DNA of 53,840 nt from Bradyrhizobium jicamae (GCF_001440395.1 NZ_LLXZ01000128.1:1-53840); one strand, 5' to 3'. Numbered from the stretch's first letter, positions 25,130 to 36,845 are shown. Program-made: numbers and translations. Notes: a model not told the origin generated them from the letters alone.

Positions 25130-25231
25130 GTCATTCCGGGGCGATGCGTCAGCATCGAACCCCAATGTGCAATTGCACATTGTGGAATCTCGAGATTCCG
25201 GGTCTGGTCCTTCGGACCATCCCGGAATGAC
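25130..25231. repeat. Dispersed repeat family D, copy 2, inside the cox cluster
   Basis: It is bounded by GTCATTCCGGGG and CCCGGAATGAC, with internal hairpins (CCAATGTGCAATTGCACATTG and GGTCCTTCGGACC). It is the inverse of the copy at 19643-19742. It sits exactly between coxD and coxE. Confidence 0.82.
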
Positions 25232-25237
25232 GAGCAA

Positions 25238-26146
<909 letters not shown>

Positions 26147-26184
26147 GGGATAGCCAATCTTGATAAGCCGGAAATCGGCAAAAC

Positions 26185-26988
26185 TTACTTCGCCGTCGCC
26201 GCTTCGACCGCGCGTCGCGTCAGCACGCCGATCAGGTGCGCGCGATATTCGGCGCTGCCGTGCAGATCGCTGTTCAGCCCATCGGCCGAGGCCGAAACGC
26301 CGTCGAGCACCTTGTGCGAGAAGCGCTTCTTCAAGGCCTCCTCGAACGCAGTGGCGCGGAACACGCCGTCCGAGCCCGCGCCGGTGACGGCGACGCGCAC
26401 ATCCGACGGACGCTTGGCGACGAACACGCCGACCAACGCATAACGCGATGCCTGGTTGCGGAACTTGATATAGGCCGCCTTCTTCGGCAGCGGGAACATC
26501 ACCTTGGTGATGATCTCGTCATTCTCCAGCGCGGTCGAGAACAGGCCCTGGAAGAATTCCTCCGCCTTGAGGCGACGCTTGTTGGTGACGATGGTGGCGC
26601 CAAGCGCGAGCACGGCGGCGGGATAATCCGCGGTCGGATCGTTGTTGGCGAGGGAGCCGCCGATCGTGCCCTTGTGGCGCACCGCGGGATCGCCGATTCC
26701 GCCCGCGAGTTCGGCGAGCGCGGGAATGGCTTCCCCGACGACGGCTGAGGTCGCGACGGCCGCGTGCTTGGCGGTGGCGCCGATCACCAGCGAACGGCCC
26801 TTCATCTCGATCGTATCGAGCCCTTCGATGTGGGAGAGGTCGACCAGATGCGGCGGGCTGGCGAGCCGCTGCTTCATGACCGGCACCAGCGTGTGGCCGC
26901 CGGCGATCACCTTGGCGTCTTCGTTCTTCACCAGGAGATTGGCAGCCTGCCGCACGGTCGCCGGACGATGATATTTGAATTCGTACAT
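26185..26988 (-). CDS. coxM: CoxM-like FAD-binding subunit (CO dehydrogenase medium chain)
   Basis: A 267-residue flavoprotein of the xanthine-oxidase family. The FAD pyrophosphate loops are AKVIAGGHTLVPVMKQRLAS and GTIGGSLANNDPTADYPAAV. The C-terminal CODH flavoprotein domain starts near residue 165. In the complete enzyme this chain passes electrons from the two iron-sulfur clusters to FAD and on to quinone. ATG 26988 follows AGGAC. It is separated from coxS by 36 bases. The catalytic large subunit normally found beside it is absent. Confidence 0.88.
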   Translation of the reverse strand: MYEFKYHRPATVRQAANLLVKNEDAKVIAGGHTLVPVMKQRLASPPHLVDLSHIEGLDTIEMKGRSLVIGATAKHAAVATSAVVGEAIPALAELAGGIGDPAVRHKGTIGGSLANNDPTADYPAAVLALGATIVTNKRRLKAEEFFQGLFSTALENDEIITKVMFPLPKKAAYIKFRNQASRYALVGVFVAKRPSDVRVAVTGAGSDGVFRATAFEEALKKRFSHKVLDGVSASADGLNSDLHGSAEYRAHLIGVLTRRAVEAATAK

Positions 26989-27024
26989 GAGAATGTCCTG
27001 ATCGCTATTCGCGATGAAAATCGA

Positions 27025-27504
<480 letters not shown>

Positions 27505-27722
27505 CAGCACTCTCTTGGAGCTGCACCTTCCGGATATACCGGCAGCGCAGGCGTTTTATAGTCATTCCAAAGCCCATAATATGGGCCATCCCGGTAATGA
27601 GCAACCTCGGGAGCCCCTCGTCTGGGGCATGGCCTGAGTGACTTGACGGGCTGTTCGACGGGGCCGGCGCGCAGGAATCAGTCCGGGTCGGGCCTTGGGT
27701 GAACCTTGGGCCAGCCCCTAAA

Positions 27723-28169
27723 TCAGCCCTGCACGGCCTTGCCGAAATTGGTGAAGAATTCGTCGGCCAGCTTCTTGGCCGCGCCGTTGATCAGGCGCTG
27801 TCCGAGCTGGGCCAGCTTGCCGCCGATCTGCGCCTCGACGTTGTAGCTCAACAGCGTGCCACCATCCTTTTCGGTGAGCGCGACCGTGGCGCCGCCCTTG
27901 GCGAAGCCGGCGACGCCGCCCTCGCCTTCGCCCGAGATCTTGTAGCCGTTGGGCGGGTCGAGATCGCTCAGCATGACCTTGCCCTTGAAGCGGGCGGACA
28001 CCGGCCCGACCTTCATCTTGGCGGTGGCGCGGAAGCCATTATCCTCGGTCTTTTCCAGCTCCTCGCAGCCGGGAATGCAGGCCTTCAGCACTTCCGGATC
28101 GTTCAGCTTGGCCCACACGGCCTCGCGCGACGCCGCAAGCTGGACTTCGCCGTTCATCGTCATGGCCAT
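27723..28169 (-). CDS. coxG: CoxG-like SRPBCC-domain protein
   Basis: A 148-residue protein of the CoxG group of the SRPBCC (START/Bet v1-like) superfamily, which helps anchor CO dehydrogenase at the membrane in Oligotropha and Afipia. ATG 28169 follows a strong AGGAGG. Motifs: VQLAASREAVWAKLNDPEVL, ACIPGCEELE, and the closing QLGQRLINGAAKKLADEFF. It heads the minus-strand cluster and is separated from coxS by 218 bases, a gap where a coxL gene cannot fit. It is divergent from pcaB. Confidence 0.87.
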   Translation of the reverse strand: MAMTMNGEVQLAASREAVWAKLNDPEVLKACIPGCEELEKTEDNGFRATAKMKVGPVSARFKGKVMLSDLDPPNGYKISGEGEGGVAGFAKGGATVALTEKDGGTLLSYNVEAQIGGKLAQLGQRLINGAAKKLADEFFTNFGKAVQG

Positions 28170-28325
28170 GGGGTGCCTCCTGGATCGCTTCAACTGTTAT
28201 CACCCAAGTAAAGCACGCCCGGGCCAAAAGGAAGGGCGATGAGCAAGGCATCTTCGCAACCGCAACAAGTGCTTGGCGACAAGGGCATTGGCTTTGAGAG
28301 GCCGGGATGGTTAGGTCGCACAGAG

Positions 28326-29681
28326 ATGAGTACCTCCCTTTCCCCTCTTCTGGCTCCGATGTTGTCGAGCGCGACGATGCGCGCGGTATGCGACGATGCG
28401 GCAAGCCTGCAGAACATGCTGGATTTCGAGGCCGCGCTGGCCCGCGCCGAGGCCGCGCTTGGGGTGATTCCGGCCGGTGCCGCAGCAGCGATCACGAATG
28501 CGTGCAAGGCCGAATCATTCGACCTTGCCGCGCTGGCTGATGCCGCAACGCGGTCCGGCAACCTCGCCATCCCCCTCGTCAAGGCGCTGACCGCAAATGT
28601 CGCCAAGGCGGACGCCGCTGCGGCGCGCTATGTGCATTGGGGCGCGACCAGCCAGGACGTCATCGATACCGGCGCCATGCTCGGGCTTCGCGCCGGTATC
28701 GACGCGCTGCTTGCGGACGTCGATCGCGCGATCAAAGGCTTTGCCAAACTGGCGCAGCAACACCGCAATACGCCGGTCGTTGCCCGCACCTGGCTGCAGC
28801 ATGCGCTGCCGATGCCGTTCGGCTTGAAGCTCGCCGAATATGCCGCGGCGCTGCACCGTTCGAAGCTGCGGCTTGAGCGCCTGCGCAGCGAAACGCTGGC
28901 GCTGCAATTCGGCGGCGCCGCCGGCACGCTGGCGGCGCTGGGCGACAAGGGATTGGCGGTCGCGGAAAGGCTGGCGCAGGAGCTGAACCTGCCCTTGCCC
29001 GACGCGCCCTGGCACACCCACCGCGACCGCATGGCGGAAGCGGCCGGCACATTCGCGATTCTTGCCGGCACCTGCGGCAAGATCGCGCGCGACGTGTCGC
29101 TGATGATGCAGACCGATGTCGGCGAAGCCTTCGAACCGTCGGGCGAAGGCCGCGGCGGCTCGTCCACCATGCCGCACAAGCGCAATCCCGTTGCGGCCGC
29201 CAGCGCACTCGCGGCCGCCACTATGGCGCCTAATCTGGCGGCGACGATCTTTGCGGCGCAGGTGCAGGATCACGAGCGCAGCGCCGGCCCCTGGCATGCG
29301 GAATGGCCGACACTACCGACGCTGCTGCTGGTCACGTCAGGCGGACTCGCGGCGATCGTCGATATCGCGGAAGGGCTGGAAGTCGACGCCGCGCGCATGC
29401 GCCAAAATCTCGATGTGACCGACGGGTTGATCATGGCCGAGGCCGTGGCGATGCGGCTCGCCGAAAAGATCGGCAAGAGCGACGCGCATCATCTGGTCGA
29501 GGCGGCCAGCAAGAAGGCGGTCAAGGACAAGAAGCATCTGCGCGACGTGCTGACGAACGACTCGAAGGTCACCGCGCAGCTCGGCGCCGACGAGATTGCT
29601 GAACTCTTCGAGCCGATGGCCTATCAGGGCGCCTCGCAGGCGCTGATCGACCGCCTGCTCGCTTCGCTCGATGGGGATTGA
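28326..29681 (+). CDS. pcaB: 3-Carboxy-cis,cis-muconate cycloisomerase
   Basis: A 451-residue cytoplasmic enzyme of the fumarase/aspartase superfamily that converts 3-carboxy-cis,cis-muconate to 4-carboxymuconolactone in the protocatechuate branch of the beta-ketoadipate pathway. The superfamily signature SSTMPHKRNP lies at about residues 279-288, and the other conserved regions are VHWGATSQDVIDTG and TWLQHALPMPFG. ATG 28326 matches the family start (MSTSLSPLLAPMLSS); the in-frame codons before it do not. PcaD and PcaC follow on the same strand, interrupted only by short repeats. Protocatechuate dioxygenase (pcaGH) is not in the window. Confidence 0.92.
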   Translation: MSTSLSPLLAPMLSSATMRAVCDDAASLQNMLDFEAALARAEAALGVIPAGAAAAITNACKAESFDLAALADAATRSGNLAIPLVKALTANVAKADAAAARYVHWGATSQDVIDTGAMLGLRAGIDALLADVDRAIKGFAKLAQQHRNTPVVARTWLQHALPMPFGLKLAEYAAALHRSKLRLERLRSETLALQFGGAAGTLAALGDKGLAVAERLAQELNLPLPDAPWHTHRDRMAEAAGTFAILAGTCGKIARDVSLMMQTDVGEAFEPSGEGRGGSSTMPHKRNPVAAASALAAATMAPNLAATIFAAQVQDHERSAGPWHAEWPTLPTLLLVTSGGLAAIVDIAEGLEVDAARMRQNLDVTDGLIMAEAVAMRLAEKIGKSDAHHLVEAASKKAVKDKKHLRDVLTNDSKVTAQLGADEIAELFEPMAYQGASQALIDRLLASLDGD

Positions 29682-29682
29682 T

Positions 29683-29768
29683 GTCATTGCCGGGCTTGAC
29701 CCGGCAATCCATCACCTTGAATAGAGTTTTTTGTTTGGATGGATGCGCGGGTCAGGCCCGCGCATGAC
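29683..29768. repeat. Palindromic intergenic repeat F between pcaB and pcaD
   Basis: GTCATTGCCGGGCTTGACCC forms a hairpin with its own right half (ATTGCCGGG/CCCGGCAAT), and GCGCGGGTCAGGCCCGCGCATGAC closes the element. It starts right at the pcaB stop. Confidence 0.7.
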
Positions 29769-29785
29769 AGCGGAGGCCTAATATC

Positions 29786-30568
29786 ATGCCGATGATCGAC
29801 GCCGACGGGTGCCTGCTCAACGTATCCGTCGAAGGCCGCGACGGCGGGCCGACGCTGATGCTGTCGAATTCGCTGGGCTCGACCATGCAGATGTGGGAGC
29901 CGCAGATGAAGGCGCTGACGCAGGTGTTCCGCGTCATCCGCTATGACCGGCGCGGCCACGGCAAGTCGAGCGTGCCGCCCGGGCCCTACTCGCTGGAGCG
30001 CTTCGGCCGCGACGTGCTGGCGATCCTCGACGACCTCAATATCGCCAAGGCGCACTGGTGCGGCCTGTCGATGGGCGGCATGGTCGGGCAATGGCTGGGC
30101 GCCAACGCGCCCGACCGATTCGGCAAGATCGTCCTGGCCAACACCTCCTGCTATTACCCGGACCCGACGCGCTGGCACGACCGCATCAAGGCGGTGAAGC
30201 AAGGCGGCATCGCCGCGGTCGCCGACGCCGTGCTGGCCGGCTGGCTGACGGCAGACTTTCGCGAGCGCGAGCCGCAGATCGCCGCCAACATGAAGGCGAT
30301 GATGCTGACCACGCCGGTCGAGGGCTACATCGCCTGCTGCGAGGCGCTGTCGACGCTCGACCAGCGCGAACTCTTGCCCAGGATCAAGAGCCCAACGCTG
30401 ATCATCGCCGGCCGCCACGACATGTCGACGACGGTCGCGGACGGCGAATTCATGCGCAGCCGGATCCCCGGCGCGAGCATGACGCTGCTCGATGCCGCGC
30501 ATATTTCCAATGTCGAGCAGCCGCACGCCTTCACCGACGCGGTGATCGGATTCCTGACGCAACGCTAG
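29786..30568 (+). CDS. pcaD: 3-Oxoadipate enol-lactonase
   Basis: A 260-residue alpha/beta hydrolase that opens the enol-lactone to 3-oxoadipate, the step after PcaC. The nucleophile elbow G-L-S95-M-G lies at residues 93-97. The oxyanion start is LSNSLGSTMQMWEPQ, the Asp is in PTLIIAGRHDMST, and the His in DAAHISNVEQPHAF. No signal peptide is present. Gene order pcaB-pcaD-pcaC and same-strand spacing support one operon or a set of closely spaced units split by repeat elements. Confidence 0.92.
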   Translation: MPMIDADGCLLNVSVEGRDGGPTLMLSNSLGSTMQMWEPQMKALTQVFRVIRYDRRGHGKSSVPPGPYSLERFGRDVLAILDDLNIAKAHWCGLSMGGMVGQWLGANAPDRFGKIVLANTSCYYPDPTRWHDRIKAVKQGGIAAVADAVLAGWLTADFREREPQIAANMKAMMLTTPVEGYIACCEALSTLDQRELLPRIKSPTLIIAGRHDMSTTVADGEFMRSRIPGASMTLLDAAHISNVEQPHAFTDAVIGFLTQR

Positions 30569-30584
30569 TTACCGCAACAAACGG

Positions 30585-30668
30585 CGTCATTGCGAGGAGC
30601 GAAGCGACGAAGCAATCCACGCCTCCGCAAGCCGTGAAATGGATTGCTTCGCTTCGCTCGCAATGACG
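30585..30668. repeat. Palindromic intergenic repeat E between pcaD and pcaC
   Basis: CGTCATTGCGAGGAGCGAAG at the left end and GCTTCGCTTCGCTCGCAATG (then ACG) at the right are inverted copies, with AAGCAATCCA/TGGATTGCTT inside. It is a known style of bradyrhizobial intergenic palindrome. Confidence 0.8.
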
Positions 30669-30683
30669 GGGAGAGAACGTACA

Positions 30684-31076
30684 ATGGACGACAACCAACG
30701 CCGCGACGACGGCATGGCCCAGCGCCGCAAGGTGCTCGGCAATGAGTGGGTCGACAAGTCGATCAAGAACCGCAACGCGTTCAATACCGATTTCCAGGAC
30801 CTGATCACCCGCTATGCCTGGGGCGATATCTGGACCCGGCCGCATTTCGATCACCGCACCCGCCGCGTGCTCGTCATCGGCACCATGGTGGCGCTGGGAC
30901 AGTGGGACGAATTCCGCCTGCATGTGCGCGCAGCACTTAGCGAAGGCGGCTTCACGCCCGACGACATCAAGGAAGTATTGCTACAGCAGGCGATCTATTG
31001 CGGCGTGCCGGCGGCCAACCACGCGGTGAAGGAAGCGGGCGCGATCATCGCGGAATTAGGATTGCTGAAGACCTAG
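30684..31076 (+). CDS. pcaC: 4-Carboxymuconolactone decarboxylase
   Basis: A 130-residue small all-helical protein that decarboxylates 4-carboxymuconolactone to 3-oxoadipate enol-lactone. ATG 30684 (MDDNQRRDDGMAQRRKVLG) matches the family start. Conserved segments: WVDKSIKNRNAFNTDFQDL, YAWGDIWTRP and the C-terminal LLQQAIYCGVPAANHAVKEA. The length equals single-domain PcaC and there is no PcaD fusion. It is followed by a palindrome and a terminator, so the pca unit ends here. Confidence 0.93.
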   Translation: MDDNQRRDDGMAQRRKVLGNEWVDKSIKNRNAFNTDFQDLITRYAWGDIWTRPHFDHRTRRVLVIGTMVALGQWDEFRLHVRAALSEGGFTPDDIKEVLLQQAIYCGVPAANHAVKEAGAIIAELGLLKT

Positions 31077-31137
31077 TTGGCCCGGCGCTACTCCGCCCTG
31101 GGACGCCGCGGACCGCTCGACCGGCGACTGCATCTGG

Positions 31138-31187
31138 GTCCCGGCTCTGCGGCGCACCGCCAAGGGGCGCTGCGCCGCGTCCGGGAC
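31138..31187. repeat. Palindromic repeat G downstream of pcaC
   Basis: GTCCCGGCTCTGCGGCGCA is partly inverted in TGCGCCGCGTCCGGGAC, giving an imperfect hairpin of about 50 bases. Confidence 0.6.
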
Positions 31188-31211
31188 ACGAGGGAGAGCG
31201 CGCGCAAAAGA

Positions 31212-31238
31212 AAAGTCCCGCCTCTCGGGCGGGACTTT
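31212..31238. terminator. Strong hairpin terminator, probably bidirectional
   Basis: AAAGTCCCGCC (31212-31222) and GGCGGGACTTT (31228-31238) are perfect 11-bp inverted arms with a 5-base loop and A/T-rich flanks on both sides. It can end both the pca unit and a minus-strand gene. Confidence 0.8.
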
Positions 31239-31262
31239 CTGAGGTCTAACCAACCAGTTCCT

Positions 31263-31382
31263 CTATCGGTTCTGGCTGGGGTTTTGTCCCTGACGTCCCG
31301 GATCCTGCTGCTGGCCCGGCTTTTGGCCGCCGCCCTGCTGCTGTCCAGGCTTCTGTGGGGTTAGTCGGACCCAACGAAGCAC
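31263..31382 (-). CDS. Small Gln/Gly/Pro-rich protein or its remnant
   Basis: GTG 31382 opens 39 codons whose body is low complexity: TPQKPGQQQGGGQKPGQQQD, then PGRQGQNPSQNR. Short Gln/Gly-rich proteins of this style are, from memory, frequent in Bradyrhizobium. The composition is not that of random GC-rich DNA, and a strong terminator follows 24 bases after the stop. The start is uncertain; no good ribosome binding site or ATG is present, so the 5' end may be lost. The rest of 31383-31613 shows no gene. Confidence 0.35.
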   Translation of the reverse strand: MLRWVRLTPQKPGQQQGGGQKPGQQQDPGRQGQNPSQNR

Positions 31383-31613
31383 CGGCGGGATGGTTGCAGC
31401 GGAACAGCGGTTCCGGTTGCGATCACCGGAAGGCAAAGCCGTGTCCGGACTGTGACGGGGGAACCGCTGCGCAAAAACTAGCTCTGTACAAGCCAATTAA
31501 GCCGCACCCGGCGCTGTTGCCGCCGCCGGTTCCCACCTGTTAGAAAACGACACGACGCGTCGTCATGGGCTGCCGGAGCTCTCGCCGCGTCCTCATACAA
31601 AAAACGGCAGCGC

Positions 31614-32531
31614 ATGGATTACTTCGCCCAGCAACTCATCAACGGCCTCGTGCTCGGCTCGATCTACGGCCTGATCGCCATCGGCTACACCATGGTCTAC
31701 GGCATCGTCGGCATGATCAATTTCGCCCATGGCGATATTTTCATGATCGGCGGCTTCATCGCCCTGATCACCTTCCTGATCCTGGTTTCATTCGGCCTGA
31801 CCGCCATCCCGCTGATCCTGCTGATCGTATTGCTGGTATCGATGGCAATCACGGCGCTCTATGGCTGGACGGTCGAGCGCATCGCCTACCGGCCGCTGCG
31901 GCACTCGTTCCGCCTGGCGCCGATGCTCTCCGCCATCGGCATGTCATTCGTGCTGACCAATTATTCACAGGTCGCTCAGGGTGCCCGCGTCAAGCCGGTG
32001 CCGCCGATCATCACCGGCGGCTATACGCTGCATGAGGGCGCGGAAGGCTTCAACGTGCAGCTTTCCAACATCCAGATCATCGTCGTCCTCACCACCGTGG
32101 TGCTGCTGGCGCTGTTCACCTGGCTGGTATCCAGCACGCGGCTCGGCCGCGACATGCGCGCCTGCGAGCAGGACCAGACCATGGCCTCGCTGCTCGGCGT
32201 CGATGTCGACCGCACCATCTCCATGACCTTCGTGATCGGTGCGGCGCTCGCCGCGGTCGCCGGCATGATGTACCTGCTCTATTACGGTCTGGTCGATTTC
32301 TTCATGGGCTTCGTCGCCGGCATCAAGGCGTTCACCGCCGCAGTCCTCGGCGGCATCGGCTCCCTGCCCGGCGCGATGCTGGGCGGGCTCCTGATCGGCC
32401 TGATCGAGACGCTGTGGTCGGCCTATTTCTCGGTCGAGTACAAGGACGTCGCCGCGTTCTCGATCCTGATCGTGGTCCTGATCTTCCTTCCGACCGGCCT
32501 GCTCGGCCGGCCCGAAGTCGAAAAAGTCTGA
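31614..32531 (+). CDS. livH: Branched-chain-type ABC transporter permease LivH
   Basis: A 305-residue inner-membrane permease with about eight hydrophobic helices. The LivH start QQLINGLVLGSIYGLIAIGY and the mid segment ACEQDQTMASLLGVDVDRTI, which contacts the ATPase, are typical. It is the first gene of a complete livHMGF set plus binding protein. Such importers take up branched-chain amino acids, amides, or in bradyrhizobia and Rhodopseudomonas often aromatic acids. Location next to pcaBDC makes an aromatic-acid role reasonable but unproven. Confidence 0.93.
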   Translation: MDYFAQQLINGLVLGSIYGLIAIGYTMVYGIVGMINFAHGDIFMIGGFIALITFLILVSFGLTAIPLILLIVLLVSMAITALYGWTVERIAYRPLRHSFRLAPMLSAIGMSFVLTNYSQVAQGARVKPVPPIITGGYTLHEGAEGFNVQLSNIQIIVVLTTVVLLALFTWLVSSTRLGRDMRACEQDQTMASLLGVDVDRTISMTFVIGAALAAVAGMMYLLYYGLVDFFMGFVAGIKAFTAAVLGGIGSLPGAMLGGLLIGLIETLWSAYFSVEYKDVAAFSILIVVLIFLPTGLLGRPEVEKV

Positions 32532-32542
32532 CGGGCTGCCGC

Positions 32543-33858
32543 GTGAGCGCAAACCCCGCCGCCCAAACCTCGCGCGCACCGAGCGCCGCTTTCATCCTCA
32601 AGAAGTCGCTGATCAGCGCGCTGGTGGCGCTGGTGCTGTTTTCGCTGATGATCGGCGTCCGCACCGAAGCCGGACCCGACGGACAGCTGACCTACTGGAC
32701 GCGCTTTGGCGATCTCGCCGTCATGGTGGCGGCCGTGTTCGGCGGCAGCATCCTCATCGAGTTGTTCCGGCAATGGTGGGGACCGGTCGACACTGCCAGA
32801 GTAGTTCCTGCTCCGGTGCAAAATGCGCTGGCGTTCGGCGGACGGCTGGTTGCACCGGTGCTGCTGGTGTTCACCTTCCTGGTGCCGGTGCTGTTCTACA
32901 ATGAGCGCTACATTCTCGACCTCGCCATCCTCGTGCTCACCTATGTGATGCTCGGATGGGGACTGAACGTGGTGGTCGGCCTCGCCGGCTTGCTCGACCT
33001 CGGCTACGTCGCGTTCTACGCGGTCGGCGCCTATTCCTATGCGCTGCTCGCGACCAATTTCGGGCTGTCGTTCTGGATCTGCCTGCCGCTCGCCGGCATC
33101 CTCGCGGCGTTCTGGGGCGTGCTGCTCGGCTTTCCGGTGCTGCGGCTGCGCGGCGATTACCTTGCCATCGTCACGCTGGCCTTCGGCGAGATCATCCGCC
33201 TCGTCCTGATCAACTGGCAGAGCCTCACAGGGGGGCCGAACGGCGTCACCGGCATCCCCCGGCCGACCCTGTTCGGCATTCCACTCACACCCGCCGATGA
33301 CGGGCTGGCGGCCATGCTCGGCATCGAATTCTCGCCGACCCACCGCATCGTATTTCTGTTTTACATCATCCTGGCGCTGGCCCTGCTCACCAACTGGGTC
33401 ACGATCCGCCTGCGCCGCCTCCCCATCGGCCGCGCCTGGGAAGCGTTGCGCGAAGACGAAGTCGCCTGCCGTGCGCTCGGCATCAACACCACCACGACCA
33501 AGCTGACGGCGTTCGCGACGGGAGCGATGTTCGGTGGTTTAGCCGGCGCGTTCTTCGCGACCAGACAGGGCTTCATCAGCCCGGAATCCTTCACCTTCCA
33601 TGAATCGGCGCTGGTGCTGGCGATCGTGGTGCTCGGCGGCATGGGCTCGCAGCTCGGCGTGGCGCTGGCCGCGCTCGCGATGATCGGCGGCTTCGAGCTG
33701 TTCCGCGGGCTCGACCAGTACCGCATGCTGGTGTTCGGCATGGCGATGGTGCTGCTGATGATCTGGCGGCCGCGCGGCCTGATCGGCCACCGCGCGCCGA
33801 CGGTATTTCTCCAGCGCAAGGAGGCGATCTCATCCGACCTCGTCAAGGAGGGCCACGG

Positions 33859-33862
<4 letters not shown>
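32543..33862 (+). CDS. livM: Branched-chain-type ABC transporter permease LivM
   Basis: A 439-residue permease from GTG 32543, 11 bases after livH. In-frame codons upstream overlap livH and are not LivM-like. The N-terminal 130 residues carry an extra membrane segment before the usual LivM core, which starts at about LDLAILVLTYVMLGWGLNVV and includes GDYLAIVTLAFGEIIRLVL and the coupling motif ALREDEVACRALGINTTTTK. The stop overlaps the livG start as ATGA. Confidence 0.92.
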
Positions 33863-34688
<826 letters not shown>

Positions 34689-34692
<4 letters not shown>

Positions 34693-35435
34693 GCGCCTCG
34701 CCCGCAACTCCCCTGCTCGCAATCCGCTCGCTGCGCGCGGCCTATGGCAAGATCGAGGCGCTGAAGGGCGTCGATATCGACATCAATGCCGGCGAGATCG
34801 TCGCCCTGATCGGCGCCAACGGCGCCGGCAAGTCGACGCTGATGATGACGATCTTCGGCCGGCCCCGCGCCCGCTCCGGCCACATCGAGTTCGATGGGCA
34901 GGACATCACCGGCGTGCCGACGCATGACATTGCGCGGCTGCGCATCGCGCAATCGCCTGAGGGCCGGCGCATCTTCCCGCGCATGAGCGTGGCGGAAAAC
35001 CTGCAGATGGGGGCGGACGCAACCGACTCCGGCGAATCCGACCGGGCGAACAGCCTGGAGCGCGTGTTCGCGCTGTTCCCGCGGCTGAAGGAGCGGATGA
35101 CCCAGCGCGGCGGCACGCTGTCCGGCGGCGAGCAGCAGATGCTGGCGATCGGCCGGGCCCTGATGAGCCGGCCGCGCCTGTTGATGCTGGACGAGCCGTC
35201 GCTAGGGCTCGCCCCCCTGATCGCGCGGCAGATTTTCGATGCGATCAGGACCCTGAACCGGCAGGACGGCCTCACCGTCCTGATCGTCGAACAGAACGCC
35301 AACCACGCGCTGAAACTGGCCCATCGCGGCTATGTCATGGTCAACGGCCTGATCACCCTGTCCGGAACCGGCAACGAATTGCTGCAGCGCCCGGAAATCC
35401 GCGCCGCCTATCTGGAAGGCGGCCGGCGGGAGTAA
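34689..35435 (+). CDS. livF: Branched-chain-type ABC transporter ATPase LivF
   Basis: A 248-residue ATP-binding subunit starting with GTG in the overlap GTGA with livG. Walker A is GANGAGKST, the signature LSGGEQQMLAIGRAL, and Walker B LLMLDEPSLGLAP. The C-terminal RPEIRAAYLEGG is typical of LivF. Its stop is followed by 171 bases that hold the promoter or leader of the binding-protein gene. Confidence 0.94.
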
Positions 35436-35606
35436 TGCTCCCCGTCCGCCCCTGACGCGTGCTGCGGCAAGATGCGGCGAACGGACCGTGGGTTTGCCCG
35501 AAAATTGCCGATGACTTCGCGGTAAAATCAGCCGACAATGGCCACGATCTTCGTACCCGGCCTGCCGGGTGTTTCCCGAAATCGACCTACCCCACGAGGA
35601 TACCTC

Positions 35607-36725
35607 ATGAAATCACTGAAACTCATCGGCTTGGCTTTGGGCGCTTCGTTGGCGCTTTCGACCACCGCACTGGCGCAGGACATCTCCATCGCCGTGGCCG
35701 GCCCGATGACGGGCGGCGAATCCGCGTTCGGCCGGCAGATGAAGAACGGCGCCGAACAGGCCGTGGCCGACATCAACGCCGCCGGCGGCGTGCTCGGCAA
35801 GAAGCTGGCGCTGCAGGTCGGCGACGATGCCTGCGATCCCAAGCAGGCGCGCTCGGTGGCGGAAAAGTTCGCCAGCGCCAAGATCCCGTTCGTGGCCGGT
35901 CACTTCTGCTCGTCGTCGTCGATCCCGGCATCCGAAGCCTATGCCGATGGCAACGTGCTGCAGATTACGCCGGCCTCGACCAACCCGCTGTTCACCGAGC
36001 GCAAGCTCTGGAACGTGGCGCGCGTCTGCGGCCGCGACGACCAGCAGGGCCTGGTTGCCGCCGACTACATCGTCAAGAACTACAAGGGCAAGAACGTCGC
36101 CATCCTCAACGACAAGACCACCTACGGCAAAGGCCTCGCCGACGAAACCAAGAAGGCGCTCAACAAGGCCGGCGTCACCGAGAAGATGTTCGAGTCCTAC
36201 AACAAGGGCGACAAGGACTTTAACTCGATCGTGTCGCGCCTGAAGCGCGACAACGTCGATCTGGTCTTCGTCGGCGGCTATCACCAGGAAGCCGGCTTGA
36301 TCCTGCGCCAGATGCGCGACCAGGGCCTCAAGACGGTGTTGATGGCGGGCGACGCCCTGAACGACAAGGAATTCGCCTCGATCACGGGTCCGGCTGCCGA
36401 AGGCACGCTGTTCACCTTCGGTCCCGACCCGCGCAACAAGACGACCGCGAAGGCGATCGTCGAGAAGTTCAAGGCCAAGAACATCGATCCCGAAGGCTAC
36501 ACCCTCTACACCTACGCCACGATGCAGGTCTGGTCGCAGGCGGTGGCGAAGGCGAAGACCACCGATCCGAAGAAGGTGATGGAGACCATCAAGGCCGGTG
36601 AATGGGATACGGTGCTCGGCAAGCTCGGCTTCGACGCCAAGGGCGACATCAAGGTGATCGACTACGTCGTCTACAAGTGGGACGCCAAGGGCAACTACAC
36701 CGAGATCAATCCGAAGGGCTCCTGA
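35607..36725 (+). CDS. Branched-chain-type ABC transporter substrate-binding protein
   Basis: A 372-residue periplasmic binding protein. ATG 35607 follows ACGAGGA and starts a Sec signal peptide (MKSLKLIGLALGASLALSTT, cut near ALAQD). The fold is the LivJ type I binding protein, with ISIAVAGPMTGGESAFGRQM at the start and GHFCSSSSIPASEAYADGNV as the ligand-binding loop. The gene follows livHMGF and ends with a clear terminator, so it completes the importer. An amino-acid or aromatic-carboxylate ligand is possible. Confidence 0.92.
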   Translation: MKSLKLIGLALGASLALSTTALAQDISIAVAGPMTGGESAFGRQMKNGAEQAVADINAAGGVLGKKLALQVGDDACDPKQARSVAEKFASAKIPFVAGHFCSSSSIPASEAYADGNVLQITPASTNPLFTERKLWNVARVCGRDDQQGLVAADYIVKNYKGKNVAILNDKTTYGKGLADETKKALNKAGVTEKMFESYNKGDKDFNSIVSRLKRDNVDLVFVGGYHQEAGLILRQMRDQGLKTVLMAGDALNDKEFASITGPAAEGTLFTFGPDPRNKTTAKAIVEKFKAKNIDPEGYTLYTYATMQVWSQAVAKAKTTDPKKVMETIKAGEWDTVLGKLGFDAKGDIKVIDYVVYKWDAKGNYTEINPKGS

Positions 36726-36751
36726 TCCCCTTCCCCGCTCTGAGTTCAAAC

Positions 36752-36776
36752 GCCCCGGCTTGCCGGGGCGTTTTTA
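36752..36776 (+). terminator. Rho-independent terminator after the binding-protein gene
   Basis: CGCCCCGGC / GCCGGGGCG arms with a 2-base loop (36752-36771) are followed by TTTTTATTT. It lies 27 bases after the stop codon at 36725. Confidence 0.9.
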
Positions 36777-36845
36777 TTTCGGCTTTAGCGACGCAAGCAA
36801 AGGTCCGTCGGACCGGCGGGCACGTCGACATTCGCCGGCTCTGCC

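Noticed and set aside
35613..36749. A 378-codon minus frame across the binding-protein gene
   Set aside because: Antisense shadow of a clear LivJ-type protein with signal peptide; Arg/Leu/Val-rich nonsense.
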